DNA from: Candidatus Omnitrophota bacterium
GTDB taxonomy: Bacteria; Omnitrophota; Koll11; Tantalellales; Tantalellaceae
Assembly (NCBI GenBank): GCA_015231715.1
Contig: JADGBB010000004.1
Location: 1 to 53,694, forward strand
DNA length: 53,694 bases
Reading direction: 5' to 3'
The notes beneath the pieces are model-generated. The model was not told the DNA's origin and did not search any database. It saw only the letters and a list, made by a program, of their open reading frames with translations. How positions within the stretch are numbered: position 1 is the first letter of the stretch; each line of letters begins with the position of its first letter. The translations under genes were made by a program, and so were the position numbers. Positions 44,682 through 51,700 of the stretch are shown piece after piece.

Positions 44682-45830
44682 ATGGATGCAATAAAACTGT
44701 ATTTAAAAGATATTAGAAGTTTGCCGCTTTTGACACAAAAAAGAGAAGGTGAACTTGCCCGTAAGGTTAAGCTGGGCGATGCGAAAGCCCGTCAAGAAAT
44801 GATAAAAAGCAACCTTAGGCTTGTTATTAATATCGCTAAAAAATACAGTTATCTAGGCGTTCCGATGCTGGATCTTATAGAAGAAGGCAATTTGGGTCTA
44901 ATGAAAGCGGTGCAAAAATTTGATCCTGAAAGAGGATACAGATTCAGCACTTACGCAGCATGGTGGATAAAACAATATATTACAAGAGCCGTGGCTAATC
45001 AGGGGAAGACAGTCCGCATTCCGGTTTATGTTATGGAAATGCTGATGCGTTTTCAAAAAATAAAAAAACAACTTTCTCAATCAGAAAAGAAAAATCCTGA
45101 AGTAACGGAAATAGCTAAAAAAATGAAACTGCCTTTAGCAAGAGTAAAACAGCTTAACAGAATGTCATCAAGCATAGCCAGTCTCAACGCACCTATCGGA
45201 GATTCCGGGGGTTCAGAATTTATGGACCTCATAGAAGATGAAAGTATAACAAATGCGGTAGACGAGCTAAGCAAGTTTCTTTTAAGAGAGAGAATCGAAA
45301 AGCTATTAGAAACAATGACGGAGAGAGAACAAAAGATCCTAACATTACGTTTTGGTCTGACTGACGGGACTACTCACACATTAAGAGATACCGCACAGCA
45401 CTTTGGAATTACAAGAGAAAGAGTAAGACAAATAGAAGCTGCCTGCATGGTCAAAATGAGAAAAATGATGGAAGATCAAGAGCAGGAAGCCGAAGACAGG
45501 CTTCTTAATTCAAAAGGCAAAGATATTTCAGCAGAAGCGGAAAGAATAGTAAAAAGAATTAAGAAAGTAGCAAAGTCGCAGAAAAAAGAGACGGATGAAG
45601 AAAAAAATCCATTAGATAGACGGATGAAAAAAACTGACAGAAGAAAAGGCGATAATCGCAGACAAACGACAGCAGGTGACCGAAGAAAATTAAAAACCGA
45701 ACGCCGAACACTTAAAGTAAAAAGCCGAAAGACAAAAGTAAAATTAACCGCAAAAACTCCAAAAACAAAAAAAACAAAACCTACAGTTAAACCCTCCACA
45801 AAAAAACTCAAGCGCAAATCTAAGCAATAA
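44682..45830 (+). CDS. Sigma-70 family factor with basic C-terminal tail
   Basis: Residues 1-262 are a standard sigma factor: region 1.2 (DAIKLYLKDIRSLPLLT), region 2 (NLRLVINIAKKYSYLGVPML to FSTYAAWWIKQYITRAVANQ), region 3, and region 4 ending in the helix-turn-helix FGITRERVRQIEAACMVKM (241-259). About 118 extra residues follow, rich in Lys and Arg, with RR pairs at 313, 320, 326, 334 and 341. No region 1.1. It could be the housekeeping factor or an RpoS-like group 2 factor. The start has only a weak GAGACGAG Shine-Dalgarno. Confidence 0.88.
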   Translation: MDAIKLYLKDIRSLPLLTQKREGELARKVKLGDAKARQEMIKSNLRLVINIAKKYSYLGVPMLDLIEEGNLGLMKAVQKFDPERGYRFSTYAAWWIKQYITRAVANQGKTVRIPVYVMEMLMRFQKIKKQLSQSEKKNPEVTEIAKKMKLPLARVKQLNRMSSSIASLNAPIGDSGGSEFMDLIEDESITNAVDELSKFLLRERIEKLLETMTEREQKILTLRFGLTDGTTHTLRDTAQHFGITRERVRQIEAACMVKMRKMMEDQEQEAEDRLLNSKGKDISAEAERIVKRIKKVAKSQKKETDEEKNPLDRRMKKTDRRKGDNRRQTTAGDRRKLKTERRTLKVKSRKTKVKLTAKTPKTKKTKPTVKPSTKKLKRKSKQ

Positions 45831-45859
45831 TAACAGATTAATTCTTTTTGCTGTTGCCC

Positions 45860-45888
45860 TTCTCATAGTATAGGCGTTATGATATACT
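45860..45888 (+). promoter_or_regulatory. Candidate promoter of the MNT/HEPN pair
   Basis: TTCTCA (45860-45865) and TATACT (45883-45888) are 17 bases apart, 30 bases before the ATG of the nucleotidyltransferase gene. The -35 matches four of six consensus bases. Confidence 0.45.
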
Positions 45889-45918
45889 AATAACAAAAAC
45901 AGGACCAAGGATAAATTT

Positions 45919-46206
45919 ATGGGTAAAAAAGAGATAAAAGATATATTATTAAAAAATTTGAGAATAGCCGAGAAATATAAAATAAAATCGCTTTTTTTGT
46001 TTGGTTCATGCGTTCGCGAAGAGGCTACGGAAGAAAGTGACGTAGATTTATTGATTGAATTTAAAGAACCAACATTTCGTAATTACGTTGGATGCTTGCG
46101 GGAGTACCAAGATTTATTCGGACAAAAAGTGGATCTAGTGTGCAGAGATTCTCTGAAACAGAGGATAAGATCTTTTGTGCTGGCGGAAGCGGAGCAAGTT
46201 TTGTGA
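45919..46206 (+). CDS. mntA: MntA-like nucleotidyltransferase antitoxin
   Basis: 95-residue minimal nucleotidyltransferase. FLFGSCVREEATEESDVDLL shows the GS motif (29-30) and the first two metal Asp (41 and 43); the third is in KVDLVCRD (Asp72). The usual GSxxRG has Glu in place of Gly. In characterised pairs the enzyme AMPylates the HepT toxin and silences it. It overlaps hepT by four bases. AAGGAT precedes the ATG. Confidence 0.88.
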   Translation: MGKKEIKDILLKNLRIAEKYKIKSLFLFGSCVREEATEESDVDLLIEFKEPTFRNYVGCLREYQDLFGQKVDLVCRDSLKQRIRSFVLAEAEQVL

Positions 46207-46538
46207 AAAATAGAAATTATGAGCTATATCTTGATGAGATCAAAGAAGCTGTTGACAGCATACTTCTATACAACGATGGTTTAACTATAGATGATTTTAT
46301 AAATGACAAGAAAACGAGAGACGCTACAATAAGGAATTTTGAGATAATCGGAGAGGCGGCGAATCAGTTGCCCGATAATATAAGAAAAAACTATCCGGAT
46401 ATTCCATGGAGAGATCTGACAGACTTCAGAAATGTTATAATCCACGAATATTTCGGTATTAATTACAGAATATTGTGGGACATTATCTCAAACGAAATTC
46501 CTCTTTTGAAACAAAAAATAGAACAATATAACTTATAA
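46203..46538 (+). CDS. hepT: HepT-like HEPN ribonuclease toxin
   Basis: 111 residues, all-helical HEPN domain. RNVIIHEY gives the RX4HXY motif (Arg76, His81, Tyr83): Arg and His are the RNase catalytic pair, and the Tyr is the residue AMPylated by MntA in known systems. GTG 46203 overlaps the antitoxin stop as GTGA and follows GGAGC by eight bases; longer in-frame starts reach back into mntA and are rejected. The pair is probably an intact toxin-antitoxin module. Confidence 0.88.
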   Translation: MKNRNYELYLDEIKEAVDSILLYNDGLTIDDFINDKKTRDATIRNFEIIGEAANQLPDNIRKNYPDIPWRDLTDFRNVIIHEYFGINYRILWDIISNEIPLLKQKIEQYNL

Positions 46539-46650
46539 AATTTGAACATTTCTTAATCTTGATATTGACGGCATGATATGTTGTCTCTTCCTAATTTTTA
46601 AACTAATTCATATTGGAACACAATAAAAAGCAAAAAGGGTAGAAAATAAA

Positions 46651-46727
46651 TGGCGTCCCCGGACCGAGTTGAACGGTCGGCCTACTACTTAGGAGGTAGT
46701 CGCTCTATCCATCTGAGCTACGGGGAC
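46651..46727 (-). tRNA. tRNA-Arg (anticodon CCU)
   Basis: Read on the minus strand: acceptor GTCCCCG pairs with CGGGGAC, followed by discriminator G and an encoded CCA (46651-46653). D-arm GCTCAGATGGATAGAGC, anticodon loop CTCCTAA giving CCU, T-arm GACCG-TTCAACT-CGGTC. 77 bases with CCA. It reads AGG codons. Nothing else is visible in the 288-base gap 46539-46826 apart from the promoter at its end. Confidence 0.96.
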
Positions 46728-46791
46728 GCATTTTAAAAGAACGTTCACATTATACACATCTAAAGAGTCTTTTGCAACATTGAGAAATAAT

Positions 46792-46820
46792 TTGTTTTTT
46801 TAAGCTGCTTTGCCTATAAT
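46792..46820 (+). promoter_or_regulatory. Promoter placing transcription start at the next ATG
   Basis: A perfect TATAAT (46815-46820) with TTGTTT (46792-46797) 17 bases upstream. The downstream ATG at 46827 is seven bases from the end of the -10, where transcription usually starts, and no Shine-Dalgarno fits between. The mRNA may be leaderless. Confidence 0.5.
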
Positions 46821-46826
46821 GAGTTC

Positions 46827-47129
46827 ATGAAGATATTATTATGTGTAATAATTTTTGCTGTCCTTTTATCAACGCAGTTATTTGCTCAAGAACAGTCCGA
46901 AGAATATAACGGCCGATATCAAGTAAAAAATCTTGTAGTTAAAAGTTTTTTTGTAGACCAGCAAGGTGTGCTTACCAGATGGGGGGATAATGAGCTGGTA
47001 AAAATTGATACTGCAACCGGCCGAACATGGAAATGGGTAAGCGAAAGAACAAATGATAAAAAACAAATGAGAGAATATTGGCAAGAGCTAGTATCCAATA
47101 CTACGCCCATGAATGAAGGAGCTAGGTAA
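46827..47129 (+). CDS. Small exported protein of unknown function
   Basis: 100 residues. A Sec signal (KILLCVIIFAVLLSTQLFAQ) should be cut near residue 20. The mature 80 residues contain VKSFFVDQQGVLTRWGDNEL and TATGRTWKWVSERTN, suggesting a short beta structure like a single bladed repeat, then a charged end. I do not recognise a family. It lies one base before another exported protein and probably shares its transcript. Confidence 0.7.
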   Translation: MKILLCVIIFAVLLSTQLFAQEQSEEYNGRYQVKNLVVKSFFVDQQGVLTRWGDNELVKIDTATGRTWKWVSERTNDKKQMREYWQELVSNTTPMNEGAR

Positions 47130-47130
47130 T

Positions 47131-48066
47131 ATGATAAAAAATATTCTTCTGGTTCTAATCATGGTTTTATCGGTTATTTGTTTTTCTAATATTTCATTTG
47201 CTCAGGAAGATATTATTTATTCAACAGATTCAGATGTTCAAGATGTCATTGATGAAGTAAATGAAGCAGATGAAGCAGATGAAAGGACCGCTAGTGATGA
47301 TCAAATTTTTTCTTCTCGTGATGCGATTGATAATGATAAGGAGATCTTAGTTGATGAAAAAGAAGTACTAGATAATGAAAATATTTTGGTTGCTGAAGGT
47401 ATTAAAAAAACTGAACCAGTAGAAGATCAATCTACAGATAATGAAGAGCTAGTACCAGATAAAACTGAGAATCAAACAATTGATCAAAATCCAAATAAAC
47501 AAATTCAAACTACTCAATTTGAAGATTCTACTTATAATCGTCCTGATAAATTAACAGTCTTATTTAATAATTTTGATATTCATAGTCCTACCGATGTTAA
47601 TCAGTATAAAAAAAATATGGTTGTTCCCCAAATATATGAAGAAGAGGGCAGCTCACCTATCAAAATTAAAAATATAATAAATCAAATAAATTATGTGGAT
47701 CCTACAGTCAAAAATACAGACAAAACTGTCGGTAAAGACGGCCAAGCATATGAAGGAAAACGGGTAGTCAAAAATCAAATATATTATATCGACGATCAAA
47801 ATTTTGAATTAGTCTTTGATGAAAATGTAATAATCGATCCAACAACAGATAGCCCTGATGTTTTAGTGGTACAAAGTAAATACGCAAGCGGATATACACC
47901 GATCATACATAAAGACACAACAAAAACAGGGTTAGGCATACCTTATACCATATCAGATTACACAAGTGAAGCCAGTGCCTGGGCCGATTATAAAGCAAGA
48001 TCCATAGGAATGCCCTACACAATAAGAGGAAAACTACAAAAAGAAGCCACTAGAAGAGGCTATTAA
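47131..48066 (+). CDS. Exported protein with acidic low-complexity region
   Basis: 311 residues, function unknown. Signal peptide 1-24 (ILLVLIMVLSVICFSNISFA). Residues 25-130 are rich in Asp, Glu, Asn and Gln with repeats such as EADEADE; the rest is more ordered, with INYVDPTVKN and QIYYIDDQNFELVFDENVI, and ends in a Tyr/Gly/basic stretch (YTIRGKLQKEATRRGY). ATG 47131 follows AAGGAG (47116-47121); an in-frame ATG at 47113 is rejected. Base composition of its first half is more AT-rich than its neighbours. Confidence 0.7.
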   Translation: MIKNILLVLIMVLSVICFSNISFAQEDIIYSTDSDVQDVIDEVNEADEADERTASDDQIFSSRDAIDNDKEILVDEKEVLDNENILVAEGIKKTEPVEDQSTDNEELVPDKTENQTIDQNPNKQIQTTQFEDSTYNRPDKLTVLFNNFDIHSPTDVNQYKKNMVVPQIYEEEGSSPIKIKNIINQINYVDPTVKNTDKTVGKDGQAYEGKRVVKNQIYYIDDQNFELVFDENVIIDPTTDSPDVLVVQSKYASGYTPIIHKDTTKTGLGIPYTISDYTSEASAWADYKARSIGMPYTIRGKLQKEATRRGY

Positions 48067-48141
48067 TACAATTGAATTGTCAGCAAATACGAAACAAACC
48101 GAAAAATGTAGAATAAAGCCGTATTGCAGAGTAAAAAAACC

Positions 48142-48210
48142 GTCATCATGAGAGAAACAAATAGTCATCCTTAGCAAATCAAAACGTCATCTTGAGCGAA
48201 GCGAAGGATC
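48142..48210. repeat. Decayed copies of the dispersed repeat
   Basis: CGTCATCATGAGAG, AGTCATCCTTAGC and CGTCATCTTGAGCGAAGCGA follow one another in the 259-base gap 48067-48325. They resemble the inverted form of the CAGAATGACG repeat family. No gene or terminator is visible in the gap. Confidence 0.45.
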
Positions 48211-48325
48211 TAAGGTGATTTATAACAACAAAAAACAACAAAAAAATGGGAAAACATATAAATAATACACCAAATAACACAATAAACATGGGATTACCAC
48301 TTTTAACCCAACCCAAAGGAACAAT

Positions 48326-48973
48326 ATGATCGACCTACACACCCATTCCTTATTAAGCGATGGCCTCTTACTCCCAAGCGAACTAGTTCGCAGAGCTTTA
48401 GTCAATGGAGTTAAAACAATAGCCATTACAGACCATGCCGATCACTCTAATATAGGAAGAGTAATTGCAAGTCTTGTAGAAGTATCGGCAGTTTTGAACA
48501 GATATTGGGATATTAAAGTTCTTCCGGGTGTTGAGATCACGCATGTTCCTATTGAAGTAATAGGAGAACTTGTTGCATTTTCCCGCAAAAACGGAGCAAA
48601 AATCGTAGTTGTACACGGAGAATCCCCGGTAGAGCCTGTTATTAAAGGAACGAATAGAGCCGCTATCGAAGCAAAATGCGATATCTTGGCGCATCCAGGC
48701 GAACTCTTGATTGAAGACGCTGCAATGGCCGCATCAAAAGGGGTATATATCGAACTAACCGCTAGAAACGGACATAATAAGACAAATAAGCATGTGTTTG
48801 ACACATCAATAAAGGTAGGAGCTAAAATGGTTGTAAACACTGACTCCCATGCGCCTAATGACATCATGAGCATAATAACTCATCGAAATGTTTTTGAATC
48901 ACTGACAGATTCAGAAAAAATAAAGTCAGAGATCATTTATAATTCCACAGAGTTAATATCCAAGATATTCTAA
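48326..48973 (+). CDS. PHP domain metal-dependent phosphoesterase
   Basis: 215 residues. LHTHSLLSDGLLLPSEL, TDHADHSN, PGVEITHVP, VVHGESP, LAHPGEL and VNTDSHAPND supply the His, Asp and Glu ligands of the PHP trinuclear metal site. Candidates are histidinol-phosphate phosphatase or a nucleotide/RNA phosphoesterase; no histidine genes are near, so substrate is open. Stand-alone gene; AAAGGAAC precedes the ATG. Confidence 0.85.
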   Translation: MIDLHTHSLLSDGLLLPSELVRRALVNGVKTIAITDHADHSNIGRVIASLVEVSAVLNRYWDIKVLPGVEITHVPIEVIGELVAFSRKNGAKIVVVHGESPVEPVIKGTNRAAIEAKCDILAHPGELLIEDAAMAASKGVYIELTARNGHNKTNKHVFDTSIKVGAKMVVNTDSHAPNDIMSIITHRNVFESLTDSEKIKSEIIYNSTELISKIF

Positions 48974-49011
48974 ACTTCACAAATTCAAGTAAATATAAGC
49001 GCCATCAAACT

Positions 49012-49060
49012 CCGTCATTCTGAGGCCCTGCAAGGGCCGAAGAATCTCAGCCCTGCGGCG
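49012..49060. repeat. Dispersed intergenic repeat, inverted copy
   Basis: CCGTCATTCTGAGGCCCTGC, AAGGGCCGAAGAATC and CAGCCC read as the reverse complement of the copy at 51031. The two copies flank the porin gene as an inverted pair about 2 kb apart. Confidence 0.75.
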
Positions 49061-49113
49061 CAACATGGCGAGAATTCCATTCTCTTAACACGTGTTTTTT
49101 TTATTTTGTGTGC

Positions 49114-49141
49114 TTGACTTAGAATACCATTATGCTATACT
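49114..49141 (+). promoter_or_regulatory. Promoter of the porin gene with long leader
   Basis: TTGACT (49114-49119) and TATACT (49136-49141) are 16 bases apart. If used, the mRNA has a leader of about 315 bases before ATG 49465. The leader contains ACCGTCTTAGGTGG, a purine run with GGGGGGAGG at 49321, and a perfect hairpin AGAAAGGAA/TTCCTTTCT (49395-49415). Confidence 0.6.
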
Positions 49142-49464
49142 CTTTCAGAAAGTTAGAATATATGAAGAAGTGTATGTGTGAACAAATCTTCGTATTGTTA
49201 TTTGACAAGTTTCATTTTACAAACAACGCACAATGCTAAAAGCCTTATGCAATAAAGCCAACAGCGTTGAGCAAACGAGCATGTACCGTCTTAGGTGGTT
49301 TTAAATCCGGCAAAAAAAGGGGGGAGGAAATAATACAATTCTATTTCATGCCAAAGATCACCAACAATCCGACGATACTTATATAGAAAGCAAGAAGAAA
49401 GGAATATTTCCTTTCTGATTAATATACGAACAAAAAATAAAACATACCTTAAGGAGGTAATGTA

Positions 49465-50877
49465 ATGAAAATAGCAAAAATTATGCTAGTTTTGGCAATA
49501 GCATTTGCATTAGGTACTGCAGCGTATGCTGAAACACAGAGTGTTAAAGTTTCAGGTGCAATAACAGAAAGAACAATAGCAAGACAGAACTATGATTTGT
49601 CAACAGGTGATTACAATGGTAAAGGTACTGGTCAGACTGCAACAACTGATTGGGATACACATTTGATGAGCCAAGCAGAAGTTCAGATAGATGCTGATCT
49701 TACTGACAATGTAGCCGGTGTTATAAGACTTGTTAACCAGAGAGTATGGGGAAACAATGCTTACAATAGCACAGGTGATCTCGAACTAAACGGTGTAGCT
49801 CCTACAACTCAAGGTCAGTTTGATGTAATTGTTGATTTGGCTTACATTGAACTAAAAGAATTCTTGTATTCACCTCTCACATTGAAGATTGGTCGTCAGG
49901 ATATCACTTTTGGTAATGGCTTTATAATTGGTGCAGCACCACAGGATCCTACAGCAGCACTTTTTGCTCCTGAATATTCAGCTATCACTTCTTATGATGC
50001 AATCAGAGCAACTTTAGATTATGATCCTTGGACAATCGATGCTTTATATGCAAAAATAGATGAAAACATGAGAAGAGCTGATGATGATGTTAACCTATGG
50101 GGCATCAATGTTGGTTATGTATTTGATGACTACAATGCAGAAATGGAAGGTTATTGGTTTTACAACAATGATCGTAGATCAGGTGCAACAAATGCAGGAA
50201 CTAACAAATATATCAATGATACTCATACACTTGGTTTAAGAGGTAGCTTTGATCCTATCGAAGATTGGACAGTTGGACTTGAAGGTGCTTATCAGTTAGG
50301 TGAATACTTAAACAACACAACACCAACAACACAGTCAACAGTTAGAGACAGAAGCGCATGGGCGATAGACGCTATGTTAGAGATCAGAACTTTCCAGGAT
50401 GATTATGCTTGGAGACCTGTTGTTGGCGTAGAATATATCTACTACTCAGGACAGAAAGATGTTCTTGATGAAACAAATGGAACAACTGGTGATTTCAATG
50501 GTTGGAACAGAATGTACAGAGGTAAATTTGATACAGCTATCAGAGAGTTTCAGGGTAATACTTACACAACTCAATATGCTAACGATACAGCAGGTGACAC
50601 TAACCAGCATCAGGTGCTTTTGAGAGGTACAGTTGAACCTACAGACAGCTTAACTTTGAATGCTACTTATGCTCATTTCTGGATGGCAGAGAAACCAACA
50701 TCTAGAGCAGGTAACAAGAATATAGGCGACGAAGTTAACCTACAGGCAATATGGGATTACACAGAAGATGTATCTTTTGGTCTCCTATCTGCATGGTTCT
50801 TCCCAGGCAGCACATATCCTGACAATCAAGATGCAATCGCTACTGACATAGTCGGTACAGTTGCATTAAGCTTCTAA
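49465..50877 (+). CDS. Outer-membrane beta-barrel porin
   Basis: 470 residues. Signal peptide 1-22 (IMLVLAIAFALGTAAYA). The mature chain alternates polar and hydrophobic residues in many short strands (VAGVIRLVNQRVWG, LTLKIGRQDITFGNGFIIG, TLDYDPWTIDALYAKID) and ends VALSF, the C-terminal Phe used by the BAM machinery. It resembles the alginate-export/OprD-like barrels common, as I recall, in Omnitrophota. Substrate unknown. AAGGAGG precedes the ATG. A strong terminator follows, so the gene is alone in its transcript. Confidence 0.85.
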   Translation: MKIAKIMLVLAIAFALGTAAYAETQSVKVSGAITERTIARQNYDLSTGDYNGKGTGQTATTDWDTHLMSQAEVQIDADLTDNVAGVIRLVNQRVWGNNAYNSTGDLELNGVAPTTQGQFDVIVDLAYIELKEFLYSPLTLKIGRQDITFGNGFIIGAAPQDPTAALFAPEYSAITSYDAIRATLDYDPWTIDALYAKIDENMRRADDDVNLWGINVGYVFDDYNAEMEGYWFYNNDRRSGATNAGTNKYINDTHTLGLRGSFDPIEDWTVGLEGAYQLGEYLNNTTPTTQSTVRDRSAWAIDAMLEIRTFQDDYAWRPVVGVEYIYYSGQKDVLDETNGTTGDFNGWNRMYRGKFDTAIREFQGNTYTTQYANDTAGDTNQHQVLLRGTVEPTDSLTLNATYAHFWMAEKPTSRAGNKNIGDEVNLQAIWDYTEDVSFGLLSAWFFPGSTYPDNQDAIATDIVGTVALSF

Positions 50878-50904
50878 TTAAAAAATCATTTAGAAGACAA
50901 AAAA

Positions 50905-50937
50905 ACGCAGGGCTTTCGAGCCCTGCGTTTTTTTTTT
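50905..50937 (+). terminator. Terminator of the porin gene
   Basis: ACGCAGGGCT-TTCG-AGCCCTGCGT (50905-50928) followed by a run of T to 50937: a ten-pair stem with a TTCG tetraloop. Confidence 0.95.
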
Positions 50938-50942
50938 ATAAT

Positions 50943-50955
50943 GGGGTCAGACCCC
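50943..50955. repeat. GGGGTCAGACCCC palindrome
   Basis: Perfect 13-base palindrome just after the porin terminator. I recall this same motif in intergenic or element-end positions of other genomes; only one copy is seen here. Confidence 0.5.
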
Positions 50956-50999
50956 GAAACTAGAAATAAGGGACTTGTTTTGTATTTGTAACGGACGAT

Positions 51000-51066
51000 G
51001 AGACGAAGGATCTGTGTAACGTGGGGCTGTGATTCTTCGTCCCTTGCAGGGCCTCAGAATGACGGG
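51000..51066. repeat. Dispersed intergenic repeat, direct copy downstream of porin
   Basis: GATTCTTCGTCCCTTGCAGG then GCCTCAGAATGACGGGG (51031-51066), preceded by GAGACGAAGGATCTG. It is nearly the reverse complement of 49012-49060. GAGACGAAGGA also occurs near 31927 after tatC. Confidence 0.75.
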
Positions 51067-51125
51067 GTTGACATATTGGGTCTAGATCGAGAGTCATGAT
51101 AGTTTTAGTAAAATATTGCAGAAAT

Positions 51126-51157
51126 AAAAAAACCGGATTAAAATATCCGGTTTTTTT
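51126..51157 (-). terminator. Bidirectional terminator after rpmB
   Basis: ACCGGAT (51132-51138) and ATCCGGT (51145-51151) pair, with an A run on the left and a T run on the right, so it can stop transcription from either side. It lies 44 bases past the rpmB stop. Confidence 0.85.
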
Positions 51158-51195
51158 ATGTTAATTGTCGTGCTTTATTTGCACGTTTTATGTGG

Positions 51196-51423
51196 TTAGC
51201 CTTTTGTGATTTTGCCGGCTTTAATGCATTTGGCACAGACTTTGAGTTTTTTCTTTGTTCCGTCGACCATTGCATTAACATTTTGTATATTTGGAGCGAA
51301 AGTTCGTAGTGTTCTTCCTGTGATTCTTTGACCCACTCCGCCTTTACTTTTAGCCATACCTCTACGGCTTATAGTTCCGCCGCTAACAGGTTTTTTACCG
51401 CATATTGCACATTCTCTTGACAT
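51196..51423 (-). CDS. rpmB: 50S ribosomal protein L28
   Basis: Large-subunit protein. Minus-strand product MSRECAICGKKPVSGGTISR is followed by NVNAMVDGTKKKLKVCAKCI: the two CxxC pairs bind zinc, marking the C+ form of L28. 75 residues. AAGGAAGG precedes the ATG. It stands alone and diverges from recG. Confidence 0.95.
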   Translation of the reverse strand: MSRECAICGKKPVSGGTISRRGMAKSKGGVGQRITGRTLRTFAPNIQNVNAMVDGTKKKLKVCAKCIKAGKITKG

Positions 51424-51600
51424 AATATTACCTTCCTTCTTGCCTTATCTGTATTAATCTCTTATAATTGAAAATCAGACTAGAATGTTATCATAATAGA
51501 ACAACTAATGCAAGTTAAAAAATGAAGAAATGAATAAATGTACAGCTACGTTTGGTTTATAAAAAATCTTATTGCGTAGTGATGAAAACGTGAATAGTGA

Positions 51601-51699
51601 ATAAAATATTTGGGTGACATGGTGTAAACTTTGTGTGTATTTTTTAAATACACACAAAGTTGGAACGATGGCAGGACCCAAATATTTTATCGGTACGGT
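51601..51699 (+). ncRNA. Candidate structured cis-regulatory RNA, copy 2 (recG leader)
   Basis: P1 pairs ATAAAATATTTGGGT (51601-51615) with 51676-51690, 15 perfect pairs. P2 pairs AACTTTGTGTGTAT (51627-51640) with ATACACACAAAGTT (51648-51661). The joining strands are GACATGGTGTA and GGAACGATGGCAGG. Against copy 1, GC becomes AT on both strands of the short middle helix, and P1 changes sequence while staying paired. GTACGGT (51693-51699) follows two bases after P1 and one base before ATG 51701. The 277-base gap 51424-51700 holds this element and no clear promoter. Confidence 0.75.
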
Positions 51700-51700
51700 T

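Noticed and set aside
46092..46202. Longer start of hepT within mntA
   Set aside because: The extension is the other frame of the antitoxin; GTG 46203 gives the usual HEPN length and a GTGA overlap.
49215..49330. c-di-GMP-I riboswitch in the porin leader
   Set aside because: An ACGCACA start and GCAA-AAAGCC pieces caught the eye, but the conserved core order and stems of GEMM RNAs are not there.
49348..49386. 12-codon leader peptide before the porin
   Set aside because: The G-rich Shine-Dalgarno-like run is about 20 bases away, too far, and the peptide has no notable content.
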